Part shown: piece by piece, positions 18,401-26,865 of the stretch
Numbering within the stretch: position 1 is the first letter of the stretch
Layout: each line of letters starts with the position of its first letter
Source of the DNA: UBA1181 sp045600225
GTDB lineage: Bacteria > Bacteroidota > Bacteroidia > Bacteroidales > Paludibacteraceae
DNA length: 64,000 bases
Direction of reading: 5' to 3'
Assembly (NCBI GenBank): GCA_045600225.1
Contig: JAZRXL010000072.1
Coordinates: 110,463-174,462, forward strand
Position numbers and translations under genes: made by a program
Notes under the pieces: generated by a model
Told to the model about the DNA's origin: nothing
Databases searched by the model: none
What the model saw: only the letters and a program-made list of their open reading frames with translations

Positions 18401-19350
18401 CTGGTAGTCCATCTCACTATGAGTTGTATGATGCAACAGGAACTCGTTTGTTCTCTGTTAATACAAATCGTGCTGCATGTATCTGGGAAGGTTTCCAACC
18501 AACTGTTAACAATAGTTCATATCGTGTAAAGGTGTTGGATGGTATTTGTAGTTACGATGATAATACAGCTATTTATGCTGATACATACGTACGAGTTCAT
18601 GAACCAGTTGAAATTGCTGTTTCTTCAGAGACGGATGTTTGTGAGGCTGACTCAATTCATTTGCGTTTCGATGTGTTGGCTGGTACTCCATCTCAATTCC
18701 ATGTGTCTGGTTTAGCATTGACTGATTCTGTAGTGTTTGGAGTTGATTCGACTACAATGTTTATGAGAGATATCTCAATGGTTGGTGCAGAATTGGAGTA
18801 TGCTGTATATGCTACAGATGAGATTTGTCCTGCTTCTGATGTGGTTCTTCACAATGTGTTAGTTCACGAGCAACCTCAAATCAAGTTGGTATCCGATAAG
18901 GAAGATGTTGTGATTGGTGGAGAAATTCTTTTGATGGCTCAAATAGAGAAGGGACTTCCAACATTGTTTGATTGGTATTGTGATGGAAATCAAATCGGCA
19001 CAACAGTTGGAGAACCATATATCTATTATCTTCCTAGTTCAACATCTGACTATAAGGTGTTTGCTTCTGATCCTGTTTGTCAGGTTGTGTCAGATGTTAA
19101 ATCACTTGAGGTTAAATTGCCAACTGCCTTTACTCCTCACTACAAGGATGGTATGAACGATACCTTCTTGAAAGGTTTTGATGTGGTTATCTACGATCGT
19201 TACGGTCAAAAGGTATTTGAGGGTCCTGATGGATGGGACGGAGAGTTCCGTGGTAAGATGGCGGATCCAGGAGTATACTACTATCAAGTTGTTTTGAAAG
19301 ACAATAAAGTTGAAAAGGGTACAATTGAGGTCATTAAGGCTGGTGAGTAA
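12424..19350 (+). CDS. Giant T9SS type B surface protein with tandem Ig-like repeats
   Basis: A 2308-residue secreted protein. Residues 1-31 form a signal peptide ending near CSSASA. Residues about 40-600 hold cysteine-rich beta domains and a region like those of large Bacteroidota adhesins. From about residue 1040 to 2230 there are about eleven degenerate modules of roughly 105-110 residues, each opening with a cysteine after a short acidic strand (PVCVTSG, SVCLTST, ECLTLGE, TVCGESD, SVCVSSE, SYCIDTL, QICLPVS, VICVGSQ) and containing an F-x-W or Y-x-W core. The last 75 residues are a classic gliding-type CTD (PTAFTPHYKDGMNDTF, YDRYGQKVFEG, GWDGEFRG, DPGVYYYQV), which directs export and cell-surface attachment by the type IX system. 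Likely a stalk or adhesin; ligand unknown. Confidence 0.85.
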   Translation: MKNIKNLTFELWTRYALSFLALTFVCSSASALTIKEDAHWNGSYTVKEIGDKYLIECNGYNGQIRVSGINHTSVDQCVDFKGWNADGDYVFQPNNQVTGSYCLSYDNESKVLILACGDCGANIVADKQIICSGENVTLEAVGVNSDDTWRWGTVSGTDTTWLDYDNQASIVVKVDAPTMFVVEQTMASTDVNTYSLLIETSLSACGYTVSVSTTNTCPGDEVYMTTDYAEGTLYEVKDASGAVVGESATPEVKFIVNADMTYAMYADGVLIGKASVKTSECSFFVTSYFPTSTCLQAKNYLMVVGSIVLDDVTNNVYIWEESSDKENWSVIEGETASWLPVYPSENTYYRAKYKGRYTSPFFYDVPDCSKNEACNGLQTRVLFYETFGYFMDANTYANKTGMFRDEMVVPWSVSAYNSSDALLGTAGVSDGVDYLDRIYANDGTGYYTARAEKGDRLEVSTESTSQFHVMNYVAPDPDGHVVTATKFEWDESGKSNQFVGTNGHLFLAANPMLSNYNWITSKGGDRAFRLQDGYYALVARPDSVDQNEGKDYAKCSDATGNVNGAMLFVNSGRTDVSQSAIYAQRVELGCAADRFSFGMSIRNAAIQEGLNPVNVSVLLLEDISETLPDEYRTLTTIQAEHILSDDISSGDIPSAATDWTRIDQYVKIDGGRKVTSLWVVLYNNGKSGDGNDMLLDDISFSVCLPKAELSANIDGELITGDVAVCDGRDVELVASQKGNYIVNPRYLFQYYDAAKGEWVDMKDYSTSSTYEETTVKISVTDSKFIGDVKYRVIIGASAEELRQVAANPTDVCNEFLVAESDILVYNTYGGPMCDNVNMPFCFVEGDTVIVEGCRNLSNPNHSWKAFWKNSKGDILVDTADFTAKASDKLFLVVEKDQSVTVYDREGKKTMVTDFEGISNLQFVGIDEGDCVHDQKFVLTPKHIVELSFDGTSAIGCDSILVQVKKDVPEAKLIWDWTLEGTVNIINDTAQVFYPAGLSGTATKEGVVKISVDNSGDNFCAPAEPMSIPYKVYNVSYGITVTPSSSPVCVTSGQAPETVLLALTATTTPESALNNITAFNWVLKFEDGTEVERTTSTNALLLTYQDLSGKTGQKLSAYLVSTETVNCGTVDNKDADSSTDIDIREGAFLLNLQPETSSVCLTSTDQFVLEAGVSPLAALSSLHKLTLTDEAGKTFDITTNRDQAVYSIVISKDEFPDVFVPGTTKYYKLSAYDEFCKAENTSNLTSVYLNGYSVKLSDPGFDGEECLTLGETITITANFDDPNATKLIKSYTWYKDGVMVGNDALSFDFPITESATSQFKLVVSDDICTDQADSLDVSVSLKYEVDLVASQNTVCGESDEATVSARITPESSRDMIKRFEWHAVVDGVDKVLLLGTPKDSVLVLNSTNFEWLIQPGVSADIYVLADDSICDEARSNGDVHFDFNTHFDMTIDWDTANSVCVSSESGIDPTLVLLKVDVLIDPVEALKQIKKFTWHIKGEKETAWTDFETTTNSVEFTYADLSKYKGQDISLYVSSYDQICTSPEDPALSDTVKVKIRVGGFSVDLDNIPTSYCIDTLGDAQFTLKAKVDPAEAISNVSEFYWYDNGGLIAKTTEPVFVLTKSSYEHIFKAGYTANFSVAAFDEACAKDTVKSNNSTKVEFNVPFKLKTSASHSQICLPVSSEVSLYATTEPADAANHIKSYVWTLLSPIEVTKETSTNSLLITEWLSAGNNLVYSVTAFDDVCYNEAGAGAGASDTIPINQSFVPTLTTEKEFVCTKNGKVKLHTSIEPNDSYIQTFEYRMIYKDQDVFVSNGDMVNVTLDGRNATISSDLFPEGLISGEYIGFYVVADDGGVCGSRASSIVLERVQNPFTIHMNMEPEVICVGSQATASVVSITPPESEQFIKYYSWYTLDRGMAQMIEPKGGKVMSSTNFPVGVTQYFVKAVDSICYTAAPKVSDTVSIDVHDYLQIKFYPSVDKYCYPVDGTVTLTAEAVTGSPSHYELYDATGTRLFSVNTNRAACIWEGFQPTVNNSSYRVKVLDGICSYDDNTAIYADTYVRVHEPVEIAVSSETDVCEADSIHLRFDVLAGTPSQFHVSGLALTDSVVFGVDSTTMFMRDISMVGAELEYAVYATDEICPASDVVLHNVLVHEQPQIKLVSDKEDVVIGGEILLMAQIEKGLPTLFDWYCDGNQIGTTVGEPYIYYLPSSTSDYKVFASDPVCQVVSDVKSLEVKLPTAFTPHYKDGMNDTFLKGFDVVIYDRYGQKVFEGPDGWDGEFRGKMADPGVYYYQVVLKDNKVEKGTIEVIKAGE
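15541..19110 (+). repeat. Array of about eleven degenerate Ig-like protein repeats
   Basis: Coding repeats inside the giant protein, period about 320-330 nt. They share the pattern C-x(6-12)-(V/L)-x-L-x-(A/T)-x(4-6)-P-x-(E/D)-(A/S)-x(3)-I-x-x-(F/Y)-x-W. The DNA is well diverged, so these are old duplications rather than recent slippage. Confidence 0.7.
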
Positions 19351-19429
19351 TTCTTGCTTGCTAGTAGTTGATTGGAATAAAATAAGGCTCCGGATGTGAA
19401 GTGACCCTGAAAAGTTATACAGATTAATA

Positions 19430-19588
19430 AATAAGTTAATTTATGAGAGAATGGGCTCGGTATTGAACCGGGCTCATTTCGTTTTACTTCAGTTTGATTC
19501 TTTTCTTGTAATATCATTTGATACAATCTTTTAACGCATTCTCAAACTCCTCCACTGATTTAAAATCGTTAACATGTAATATGGTAAT
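19430..19588 (-). mobile_element. IS3-family transposase (OrfB) C-terminal remnant
   Basis: Reading the minus strand from 19588 downward gives HVNDFKSVEEFENALKDCI, then an in-frame TGA, YYKKRIKLK, a TAA, and NEMSPVQYRAHSLIN. This is the conserved end of IS3-group integrases (the YYNxxRIxxKLxGMSPVQYR block) with two stop codons where the Asn/Trp and Leu would be. It is cut off upstream at about 19589 by the TATATAC...GACCCC motif. A TGACCCTGAAAAGTT sequence at about 19402, resembling an IS3-type end, may mark the original terminus. The hairpin at 19451-19477 lies inside the MSPVQYRAH codons. Confidence 0.7.
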
Positions 19589-19606
19589 TATATACATTTT
19601 GACCCC
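19589..19606 (+). repeat. Left copy of the 18-bp TATATACnnTTTGACCCC motif
   Basis: TATATACATTTTGACCCC. The same motif occurs again in direct orientation at 19875-19892 and inverted at 20098-20115. It marks the exact place where the IS3 remnant ends, as expected for an element terminus. Confidence 0.65.
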
Positions 19607-19874
19607 AATGGGATACAAGAAAAACGTCCGAATCCGAACGCTTTTCTGATATGTTTACTGGAAGTCCGACAAGGAATGCTACCAGTGTAAAAGATGTGGT
19701 TGCCATTGCAAAAAAAATACACATATGACGAAAACGGAATTTATTAATGAATTAATGAAAGAGATTCATGGACGATTTATGCCAACGTTCTATTTGGGAA
19801 ACCATTAGCCAATGGAATATTGGTACGAAGCAGATATTGACTCGTTTGTCGTAGATTGTGGTGATTCTATATTT
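19607..19874 (+). mobile_element. Degenerate transposase-like stretch with zinc-ribbon-like codons
   Basis: No intact gene. One plus-strand frame reads YWKSDKECYQCKRCGCHCKK then THMTKTEFINELMKEIHGRF before a stop at about 19808. The CxxCxC cluster after a short basic stretch resembles the zinc-ribbon start of IS1- or IS1595-type transposases, but the upstream half is broken by stops and the assignment is tentative. It lies between two copies of the 18-bp terminal motif. Confidence 0.35.
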
Positions 19875-20115
19875 TATATACTATTTGACCCCACAAAGTC
19901 ACGTTATTCATCAAATTTCTAAAATCCTTGTATCCACCCTGCATATCCTTTTCACTTCGTGTCAGAGTATGTACAGGGTTGCCTGTGTAACGTCTTTCAG
20001 ACGTTGCCTACATGATCTGGTGTCATTCATATAAATTGGTGTCAAATTCTACATAGTCCCTAAAAGCACTGCCATCATTGATAGTATTTCATCCCTTGGG
20101 GTCAAAAGGTATATA
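19875..20115. mobile_element. MITE-like element of about 241 bp bounded by 18-bp inverted repeats
   Basis: The ends are TATATACTATTTGACCCC (19875-19892) and the reverse complement of TATATACCTTTTGACCCC (20098-20115), 16 of 18 bases identical. The inside has no coding capacity but contains REP-like hairpins (separate entry). Size, terminal inverted repeats and lack of a gene fit a miniature inverted-repeat element. No target-site duplication is obvious. Confidence 0.55.
19936..20005. repeat. REP-like cluster of hairpins
   Basis: Two adjoining structures: ACCCTGCAT (19936-19944) pairs with ATGTACAGGGT (19969-19979, 2-nt bulge) around an inner CACTTCGTG hairpin (19953-19961); then AACGTCT (19989-19995) pairs perfectly with AGACGTT (19999-20005). 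Such stacked palindromes resemble repetitive extragenic palindromes; whether other copies exist cannot be seen here. Confidence 0.5.
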
Positions 20116-20167
20116 CTTGCATATATTTTATTCTGTCTGCATATGTGAGTCTCTTTCTTCGTGACAT
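20102..20167 (-). pseudogene. 21-codon fragment resembling a transposase N-terminus
   Basis: Minus-strand ATG at 20165-20167 reads MSRRKRLTYADRIKYMQVYT and one more residue, then TGA inside the right inverted repeat of the MITE-like element. The RLTYADR pattern faintly recalls the LTxxDR start of IS30-type transposases. If right, the element inserted into the first 20 codons of a transposase gene whose remainder is missing here. Confidence 0.3.
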
Positions 20168-20171
20168 AACA

Positions 20172-20205
20172 AACCCCGAAAGTTAGAAAAAAAACTTTCG
20201 GGGTT
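20172..20205. terminator. Strong perfect hairpin AACCCCGAAAGTT
   Basis: Perfect 13-bp stem (20172-20184 against 20193-20205) with loop AGAAAAAA. There is no T run on either side, so it may be a terminator remnant or an element-associated hairpin. The remaining non-coding sequence between 19351 and 20404 shows nothing else recognisable apart from the terminator at 20351-20384. Confidence 0.45.
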
Positions 20206-20350
20206 CATATCATCCTTGATATGAATTCTTCCCGATTTAAAAATGTTTAGAGGACACCAATAAAAAGTTTTCGTGTTTTATGATTGATGTTACAAAGTGA
20301 TCGTTTGGTTATGTAGTGAAATGCAACAAAGGTAGAGAGTAGGAGATAGT

Positions 20351-20384
20351 CAAAAAAAGAGGAACAGCGATTAACTGTTCCTCT
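20351..20384 (-). terminator. Terminator of the beta-helix adhesin gene
   Basis: AGAGGAACAG (20358-20367) pairs perfectly with CTGTTCCTCT (20375-20384), loop CGATTAA, followed on the minus strand by a seven-T run. It lies about 20 nt after the adhesin stop codon. Confidence 0.85.
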
Positions 20385-20404
20385 GGATGATTTGCGATTC
20401 TAAT

Positions 20405-23400
20405 CTATTTCGCGTTGATGAGTTCGATGATACCTCGCTTCATTTGTCCTGGGTTGGAGAAGATGGCATAGATATAAACTCCTATGGAAACGGGTCTTCC
20501 TTGGTTGGTTCCGTCCCATCCGTTTAACGAGTGGCAGATCAATCCACCTTGCAGGTTGTAGATGAAGACTTCGTAACCTGGCATGAAGAGTTCTCCTGCT
20601 CCGGAGAAGTATGTTGGCGCTTGAATATCCTCCACGCCAGTATCACTTAGAACTATGAGCTTATGAACGACAGATGAATCGCATCCTAGAGAAGATTCCA
20701 AATTTTCTGTAATGAGGAATTCTCCAGGCAAGAAATAGGTTTCTCCAAGATAGTTTGAACCTACGTATATGGTATCAGGCGTCTCTTGTGTAATCACCAC
20801 TTCAGAGCATATAATGGATGTTATGGTATCTTCTACGATAACGATTTGTTGGACGATAGAGTCGCAACCATCTATTTTTTGAAGGGTCTTTGTGATAGTG
20901 AAGACACCTGTGCTATCGTAAACGATGCCTTCGAGCGTATCACCTACTGCGATTGTCGTATTGTCGTCTAAGGTTATAAAGACTGGCTGACATGTAACTA
21001 TGTCTTCTACGTATACATTGTGATAGACTGTGGAGTCGCAACCATATTGGTTTTTCAGATTCTCGGCAACTTGGAACTCTCCTTCTTGGGTATATACAGA
21101 GTCTAGATAACTTGAACCGACCAAGATGGTATCGGTCTTTTCAATGAAGTTCTCGATGGTTTGGCAGTAGACCACAACGGTGTGGTTAACGATGGAATCG
21201 CAATCCCATTGAGTCTTCAATTCCTCTACTAATTTATATTCTCCGGTTTCTGTAAAGGTTGAGTCTAAGAACTTCGTTCCCACCTGAATGGAGTCTGCTT
21301 TGTCTAGTGTAATTTCTATCTTCTTGCAGATGACCTGCAGAATATGATGGATTGTAGAATCGCATCCAAGTTCGGTCATTTGTTTTTCTATTATGTCGTA
21401 TTCCCCTTCCTTGAGGTATTGAGTATCCATGTAATAATCGCCTACAAAAATAGTGTCTGCGTTTTCGGTCTTTTCTACAGCTTCACAGCCTTGCCCAAAC
21501 AACTCGTATGCACCCATACAAGTGTTTTGAAGTCGTTTGCGCCCCCATTGGTCGAAGTCCACTTGGGTTTCCGAAATAGGAAATTTAATGGATGTTCCGT
21601 CGAAAAGGGTATCGCTGATGATGGTTACTGTTTTGGTGTAATGACCGTCGTCGGTCAACATGTATGCTTTCCTTCCTGAATCATAGTCGAGAACGTCGTA
21701 GAAATCGTCGGATAGTATATTATTTCCACCCAATTTTTCATGGGACAAGTTATGTTGGAAGTTGATGTTGGCGTTTTGGTCATAGCCTATTTTTTCGATG
21801 ATATTACCTATCAGATCCGCATTCTCTACTTTAGACATGATCTCTAGGTTGTTCAATAAAGTATTGTTGAGGAGAGAGATGTTGGACGCGAAGATATTCA
21901 TTTCTCCGCCGACTACAGTAGAATTCGATATCTTTAATTCGTCTTTTGCTTCTAGCGAGGTGGAACCATTGTTTTCGAATGTGCAAGAGGAGATGTCGAT
22001 AGAGTTAGGATGTGCGTATGCTCCGAATGCCCTTCCAACGCCGGTGAAGTTGCTGTTGGAAATAGTAGCGGATGCGTTATCAGCGAGAAGAGCTACAGAA
22101 GCGTCCGTAAATGTACAATGATCGATAGTGATATGGTTCTGCAACTCCTCGTTGGATGTGAATTCCAGCAGACCTTCAAACCCGTATAATGCAGTGTGAT
22201 TACAGAAGTGGATTCCCGATACTTCTGATTCTCCAGCAGCTTTGGGTGAAATCTGAAGTAGCTTGAATGTAAAATCATCCGTGTCACCATTGCCACCGGT
22301 ATCGCCGCTAAAAATGGTTTTGTGAAGGACCGGGTTAGGTTTTTCTGTTTCGTCAGTGATGGATTCGGAATATCCGCCAATCAGTTTTACCGACTGAGAT
22401 GCTAGGAAAATACGGGTTCTGACAAATGCATCTAAGTTTTTGTCGCTGTCGTATATAGGAGTGTAAGTGCCTGCTGCGATATGGAAAGTGGCAGCATTCC
22501 TTAGATTGGCAAGGACATAGGCAAACATCGAATCGTTCATGGCATTCTCCCATGAGGAACCATCGCCTATGCCGGTTTTCGTCTTCTTTACAAAGTATTC
22601 GTTTCTTTTTAGAGATGGCATTACCATCACTTTGTGGTAGATGATGCTATCGCCATCACAGATGCTTTTCTCTTTCTGCTCAATCTGACATAGTCCTGTT
22701 TGAGGTAAGATGGTACCATAAAATTTCGAACCGATAGTTTCAATCCTTATGGTATCAATGAAAGTCTCTTTTTTGAAACATTCCGCTTCGTACGCACCTC
22801 TACACGTGTAGTTTAAGCGGGTGACTCCTCTTTGGTCGGTTTCGCATATCGTTTTATGGAGAGGGAAGCGTAATGACGTTCCGTTAGGAAGTTGGTCGTT
22901 TATGATCTGGATCGAAGGAGTGGAACCATTGTTGGATCTATACAGGAAGGTACGGTTGTCGTTATCCAATATGGAAAATAAATCGTCATTACTCAGAAGT
23001 TGATCGGTGTTAGAAAAATTCGATTCTATATCCTCTTTGTAAGCATTGTTGTAAATGTTGTAGGAGGATTTGACGGATATATTTTTTGGGAATTGCACTC
23101 TGTCGGTGAAAATATTACCGACAAGGTCAGCTGTGCAATTTCCGAAACTTGCTTGGCCTGCAAAGGTATTGTTATAGATTTTTAGATTGGATGTTGCTTC
23201 GCTGTTCCAATTTACGTCTACATTGATATTGCTGAAGGTGTTATTTACTAATTCAAGGTCAAGGTCATCCGTAAAAAAATAGAGGTAATTGTTTTTGAAT
23301 GAGCAGTTTCTGATTGATGAAGAAGATCCTCTGACGGTAAAAAAGTTAGAATAAGTAGTGTTGTTGGATTCTTCGAATGTACAGTCGGAAATTTTGAAGG

Positions 23401-25395
23401 AGATAGATCTCGCAGAGATTCCACAACTTGTTTGCGAGAATGTACATTTATCCACTTCCAACGCAGCAGACGAGGTGCCTTCGATTCGTATAAGTGCGTC
23501 GGTGCCCCCTTTTGAAGCACCGCAGGATTCGAATCGAATACCGGAAATTTTGATGGTTCCTTTGCTGTTTACGTTGTATAGTAACACATTATAGACGTTA
23601 TCCCAACTATTTACGGGATAATCCTCTGATATGTCGTTTCCCAGCATATCACCGCTTAGGATTGTCTTGTACAAGGATGGATCTGGTCCATTGGATGGGT
23701 TTTGTTCTGAGTAGCCTCCGATTAGATTGATGAGACTATGGGTGTAGTATACGCGTCTGCACATATTTATATCATCAACCTCATTGCCACGATAGTCGTA
23801 CATGGGATGGTATGTGCCTTCTGCAATGTGGAATGTCGTTCCATCACTTACATTGAGTGTTGCATAGGCGAAGGAACTATCGTTCATGGCGTTTTCCCAA
23901 TTTATTCCTGACCTGTCACCAGAACCTCTCTTTGTTACGTAATAGTTAAGCCTGTTTATGTCAGGAAATACGTAGAGAGTATGAGTATAAACGATACTGT
24001 CTTTTCCGACTGCGTTTTTTATTCTTTCAATGATGATGTTTTTCCCGATAGGGTATTCCTTGTTTGTAATAGGGTATTTTTGTCCCAAAAACAATGTGTC
24101 TGCTATTGTTGTTATAAAGGTAGGCGCAATCTCGGAGGAGCCTTTCTCGTAAGCTCCCATACAAGTGTTTTCTGCTCTTAACATGTTTCGTTGATCTCCC
24201 ACCGGTGTTGTTTCTTTTCGTTTGAATCGAAGGGATTCTTCCTCCTCGGTTTCGTCATACATAAGTCTGAGTGTCGGAGTGTATCCTCCGTTATCCTCTA
24301 ATTTTGAAGCGAGGAATACCGTTGATCCGGATAGGATGTTTGAACCTGTTTTTAGTTCATTGCTGATGTCTGTTGCGCAAAAAAGGTTGTTCTCTGTGGT
24401 GATGTTAGGGTTTCCTGTATTTGTGGTTATCTTGTCTGCTTTAATAATGTTTCCGATAAGAGATACCGTTCCTTCTGAGGAAATCCTGAATTCATCCTCA
24501 TCATCTAAATCTAAGATAATCGTGTTATTGTTTAGTTTGCATGTGGATTTGCTTTTTCCTGCTAGTGAAAATATGTGGTTGTTGAAAAATGTACAGTTGG
24601 TGATCTCGAAATTCCTATATTCATCGGTGTCTGAAGATCCCATAGCGTAGTATAATGTAGGTCCTATGGAAATGTATGTATTGTTTGTAAATGTAGAATT
24701 GGTGAGTTCCAAATTTCCTATTGTCCAATTAAAAACGCTATTGTTCTGTTCGAACAGACAGTCGGAGATGGTCACGTTGCTTTTTCCGAATTTCATGGCG
24801 CTTGAACAACCTTGAAATGTGCATTTCTCGATTTCAGCAGAGCCAGAATAGATATTACAGAGTGTGTTGAATCCAGGGTATTGGTTTTTCATTCCCTCGA
24901 ATGTCAATCCGTACAGTTTGATGATATCGTCGGGTGTTGTTGCACTGAAAATTAGGCACGAAGTAAGATCGTCGTCTCGGTTGGTTGTAAATTCGTCAGG
25001 TGTGTTATCACCTTTGACGTCGGCAGAAAGGATAGTAATGTTTTTTTTGGATCTGGAGTGTCATTTTTGGTCGGGTTGACAGGGTATCCTCCGATGATGG
25101 TGGCGGATTTTTCGATTTGGTATTTTTTGTCCAGACCTTTCGTTTCTTCAAACTCTTGAGAGAATACAGGTACGTATTTGCCTGCTGCAAGGTGGAATGT
25201 AGCCCCTCTTCTGGCGTGTGCCAATGTGTAAATAAACTGGTCGTTTCCCATGGCTTTCTCCCACGAACTTCCGTCTCCGGAACCAGAAGGTTTGACGTAG
25301 AAGACAAGTCTGAGTGTATCAGGTTTTGAAAATCCCGCAGCCCATGATGAGAGCGCCGCTAGTATTGCTAATAGTGTAAATGCCAGTCTCTTCAT
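20405..25395 (-). CDS. T9SS beta-helix adhesin, frame broken at an A8 tract
   Basis: Two frames make one gene of about 1663 codons. The first 116 or so codons (from 25395) hold a signal peptide (MKRLAFTLLAILAALSSWAAG) and the start of module 1 (YVKPSGSGDGSSWEKAM). At eight A (plus-strand T at 25041-25048) the frame is lost and would stop at 24952. One extra A restores ITILSADVKGDNTPDEFTTN and an open frame to 20405, matching KTILSGD and KTIFSGD at the same place in modules 2 and 3. Each module is a parallel beta-helix of about 350-420 residues, ending in an NTCMGAYE-like motif. Then come about five 50-residue repeats with CDSTV/CDSIV, and a T9SS type B CTD (FMPGYEVFIYNLQGG, GWDGTNQGR, IGVYIYAI). 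Likely surface adhesin. As written it is truncated; slippage in the tract could switch it on. Confidence 0.78.
25041..25048 (-). repeat. A8 homopolymer at the frameshift of the adhesin gene
   Basis: Eight T on the plus strand, eight A in the coding strand, between the Asp-Pro codons and the conserved TILSAD block. Nine A put the two halves of the adhesin in one frame. This is the kind of tract that changes length by strand slippage. Confidence 0.75.
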
Positions 25396-25585
25396 AATAT
25401 TTTTTTTCTTAAGATGTATTCTGCAAAGGTAACAATAATCTTCGAATTTTTTCTGCTGTTGAATATGGTCCCGTTAGGGATTAAACGAGGTGTGTTTTAG
25501 CCTCCACGCTTTATTAAAATCGATAAAGCGGAACTTGGAAAATCATAATAAAATAGAAGAACAACAAGATGCAATTGCACTTGTT

Positions 25586-26865
25586 ATGGAGAATCAAATT
25601 CCCATTTTCTTCCCAGAAGAGAATTTTGAGGAGCCAAACACATTACGTCTGTTATCTTTATTCTCAGGATGCGGAGGTATGGATATTGGTTTTGAAGGAG
25701 GTTTTATTGCCCCTAGGAAGAGTTTCTGCGAAGGCGCAGAGTGTATAGAGAGAATAATAGATGAAGATTGGGTAAAGCTGAAGAAGAATCGCTTCAGTAC
25801 CATTTTTGCCAACGATATTCTCCCAGAAGCAGAGGCTGGATGGACAACGTTTATGAGTCGTTTTCATCATAATAATACTAATACATACAGACGTATTAGT
25901 TTGGTTGACCTTGTGAAGATGCATAATCAAGGAGCTGATATTTTTCCACAAAACGTGGATGTTATAACAGGCGGTTTCCCGTGTCAGGATTTTAGTGTTG
26001 CCGGTAAGCGCAAAGGCTTCGAGTCGCACAAGGATCATGAGGGAAAGCTTCGCACGGATGATGTTCCATCTGAAGAAACTCGTGGAAAGCTCTATTCCTG
26101 GATGAAACAGGTAATAGATATTACACGTCCAAAAGTGTTTATTGCAGAAAACGTAAAAGGTCTTGTCTCTCTCGGAGATGTAAAGGATATTATTCAAAGT
26201 GATTTCGCTTCTGCTGATGGTAATGGATACATCGTACTTAATCCGCAAGTGCTTCATGCTGGCGACTTTGGAGTTCCTGAAACCCGTGAGCGTGTAATAT
26301 TCATAGGCATAAGAATTGATGCTTTACGTCCCGAAGCGTTGGAAGCTTTGAGACAAGAAAATGTTCCTAAAGAGTATAATCCTTATCCACGTCCTACACA
26401 CAATTGTACTGTCAATGACAACTCGTTGTTGCCAATCGTTACCACAAGAGATGTGCTTGGCAACCAAATGTAGCAATAGATCCAGCACAGTCGCAATATT
26501 CCAAGGCTAAATATCTGACTCATGGCCAAGGACAAACAGAAATTAAGTTGGACGGATTAGGTCCAACAATACGATCTGAGCACCACGGGAACATTGAGTT
26601 TCGCAGATTGTCTGCGGAACATGGTGGCAAATATCTTGACGAACTTGCAGAAGGCAAAATAGAGAGAAGGCTAACTCCAAGGGAATGTGCTTTGATTCAG
26701 ACATTCCCACCGGATTATAAATTTGTGATAAAAGGAGAAGGACGTGCATATAAACTAAGTTCTTCGGGTGCGTACAAGGTTATTGGCAATGCAGTACCAC
26801 CAGTATTAGCATATCATATTGCAAAGAGATTAGAAGAAATATGGAATTTATATTTTGAAAAATGA
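25586..26865 (+). pseudogene. DNA (cytosine-5) methyltransferase, frameshifted
   Basis: Type II modification enzyme that would transfer methyl groups to cytosine C5. Motif I (LFSGCGGMDIGFEGG), motif IV with the catalytic cysteine (GGFPCQDFSVAGKRKGF), motif VI (FIAENVKGL) and motif VIII (ETRERVIFIGIR) lie in the first frame; motif IX (RRLTPRECALIQTFPPDY) and motif X (GAYKVIGNAVPPVLAYHIA) lie in another frame. The break is at CTTGG (26456-26460): one more T gives DVLWQPNVAIDPAQSQYSKA and joins them. The first frame otherwise stops at 26471-26473. The ATG at 25586 gives a sensible start; the preceding codons from 25490 look non-native. The stop overlaps the endonuclease start by ATGA. Both halves lack an essential motif, so it is probably inactive unless the base loss is an artefact. 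Confidence 0.85.

Noticed and set aside
19451..19485. Hairpin ATGGGCTCGG/CCGGGCTCAT with T-rich tail as a dedicated terminator of the 2308-residue gene.
   Set aside because: These bases are the MSPVQYRAH codons of the IS3 remnant. They may still stop transcription, but origin as a terminator is not supported.
20786..24650. Open antisense frames of 60-140 codons inside the adhesin gene.
   Set aside because: They lack start context and family features, and mirror the low stop-codon density opposite a long repetitive gene.
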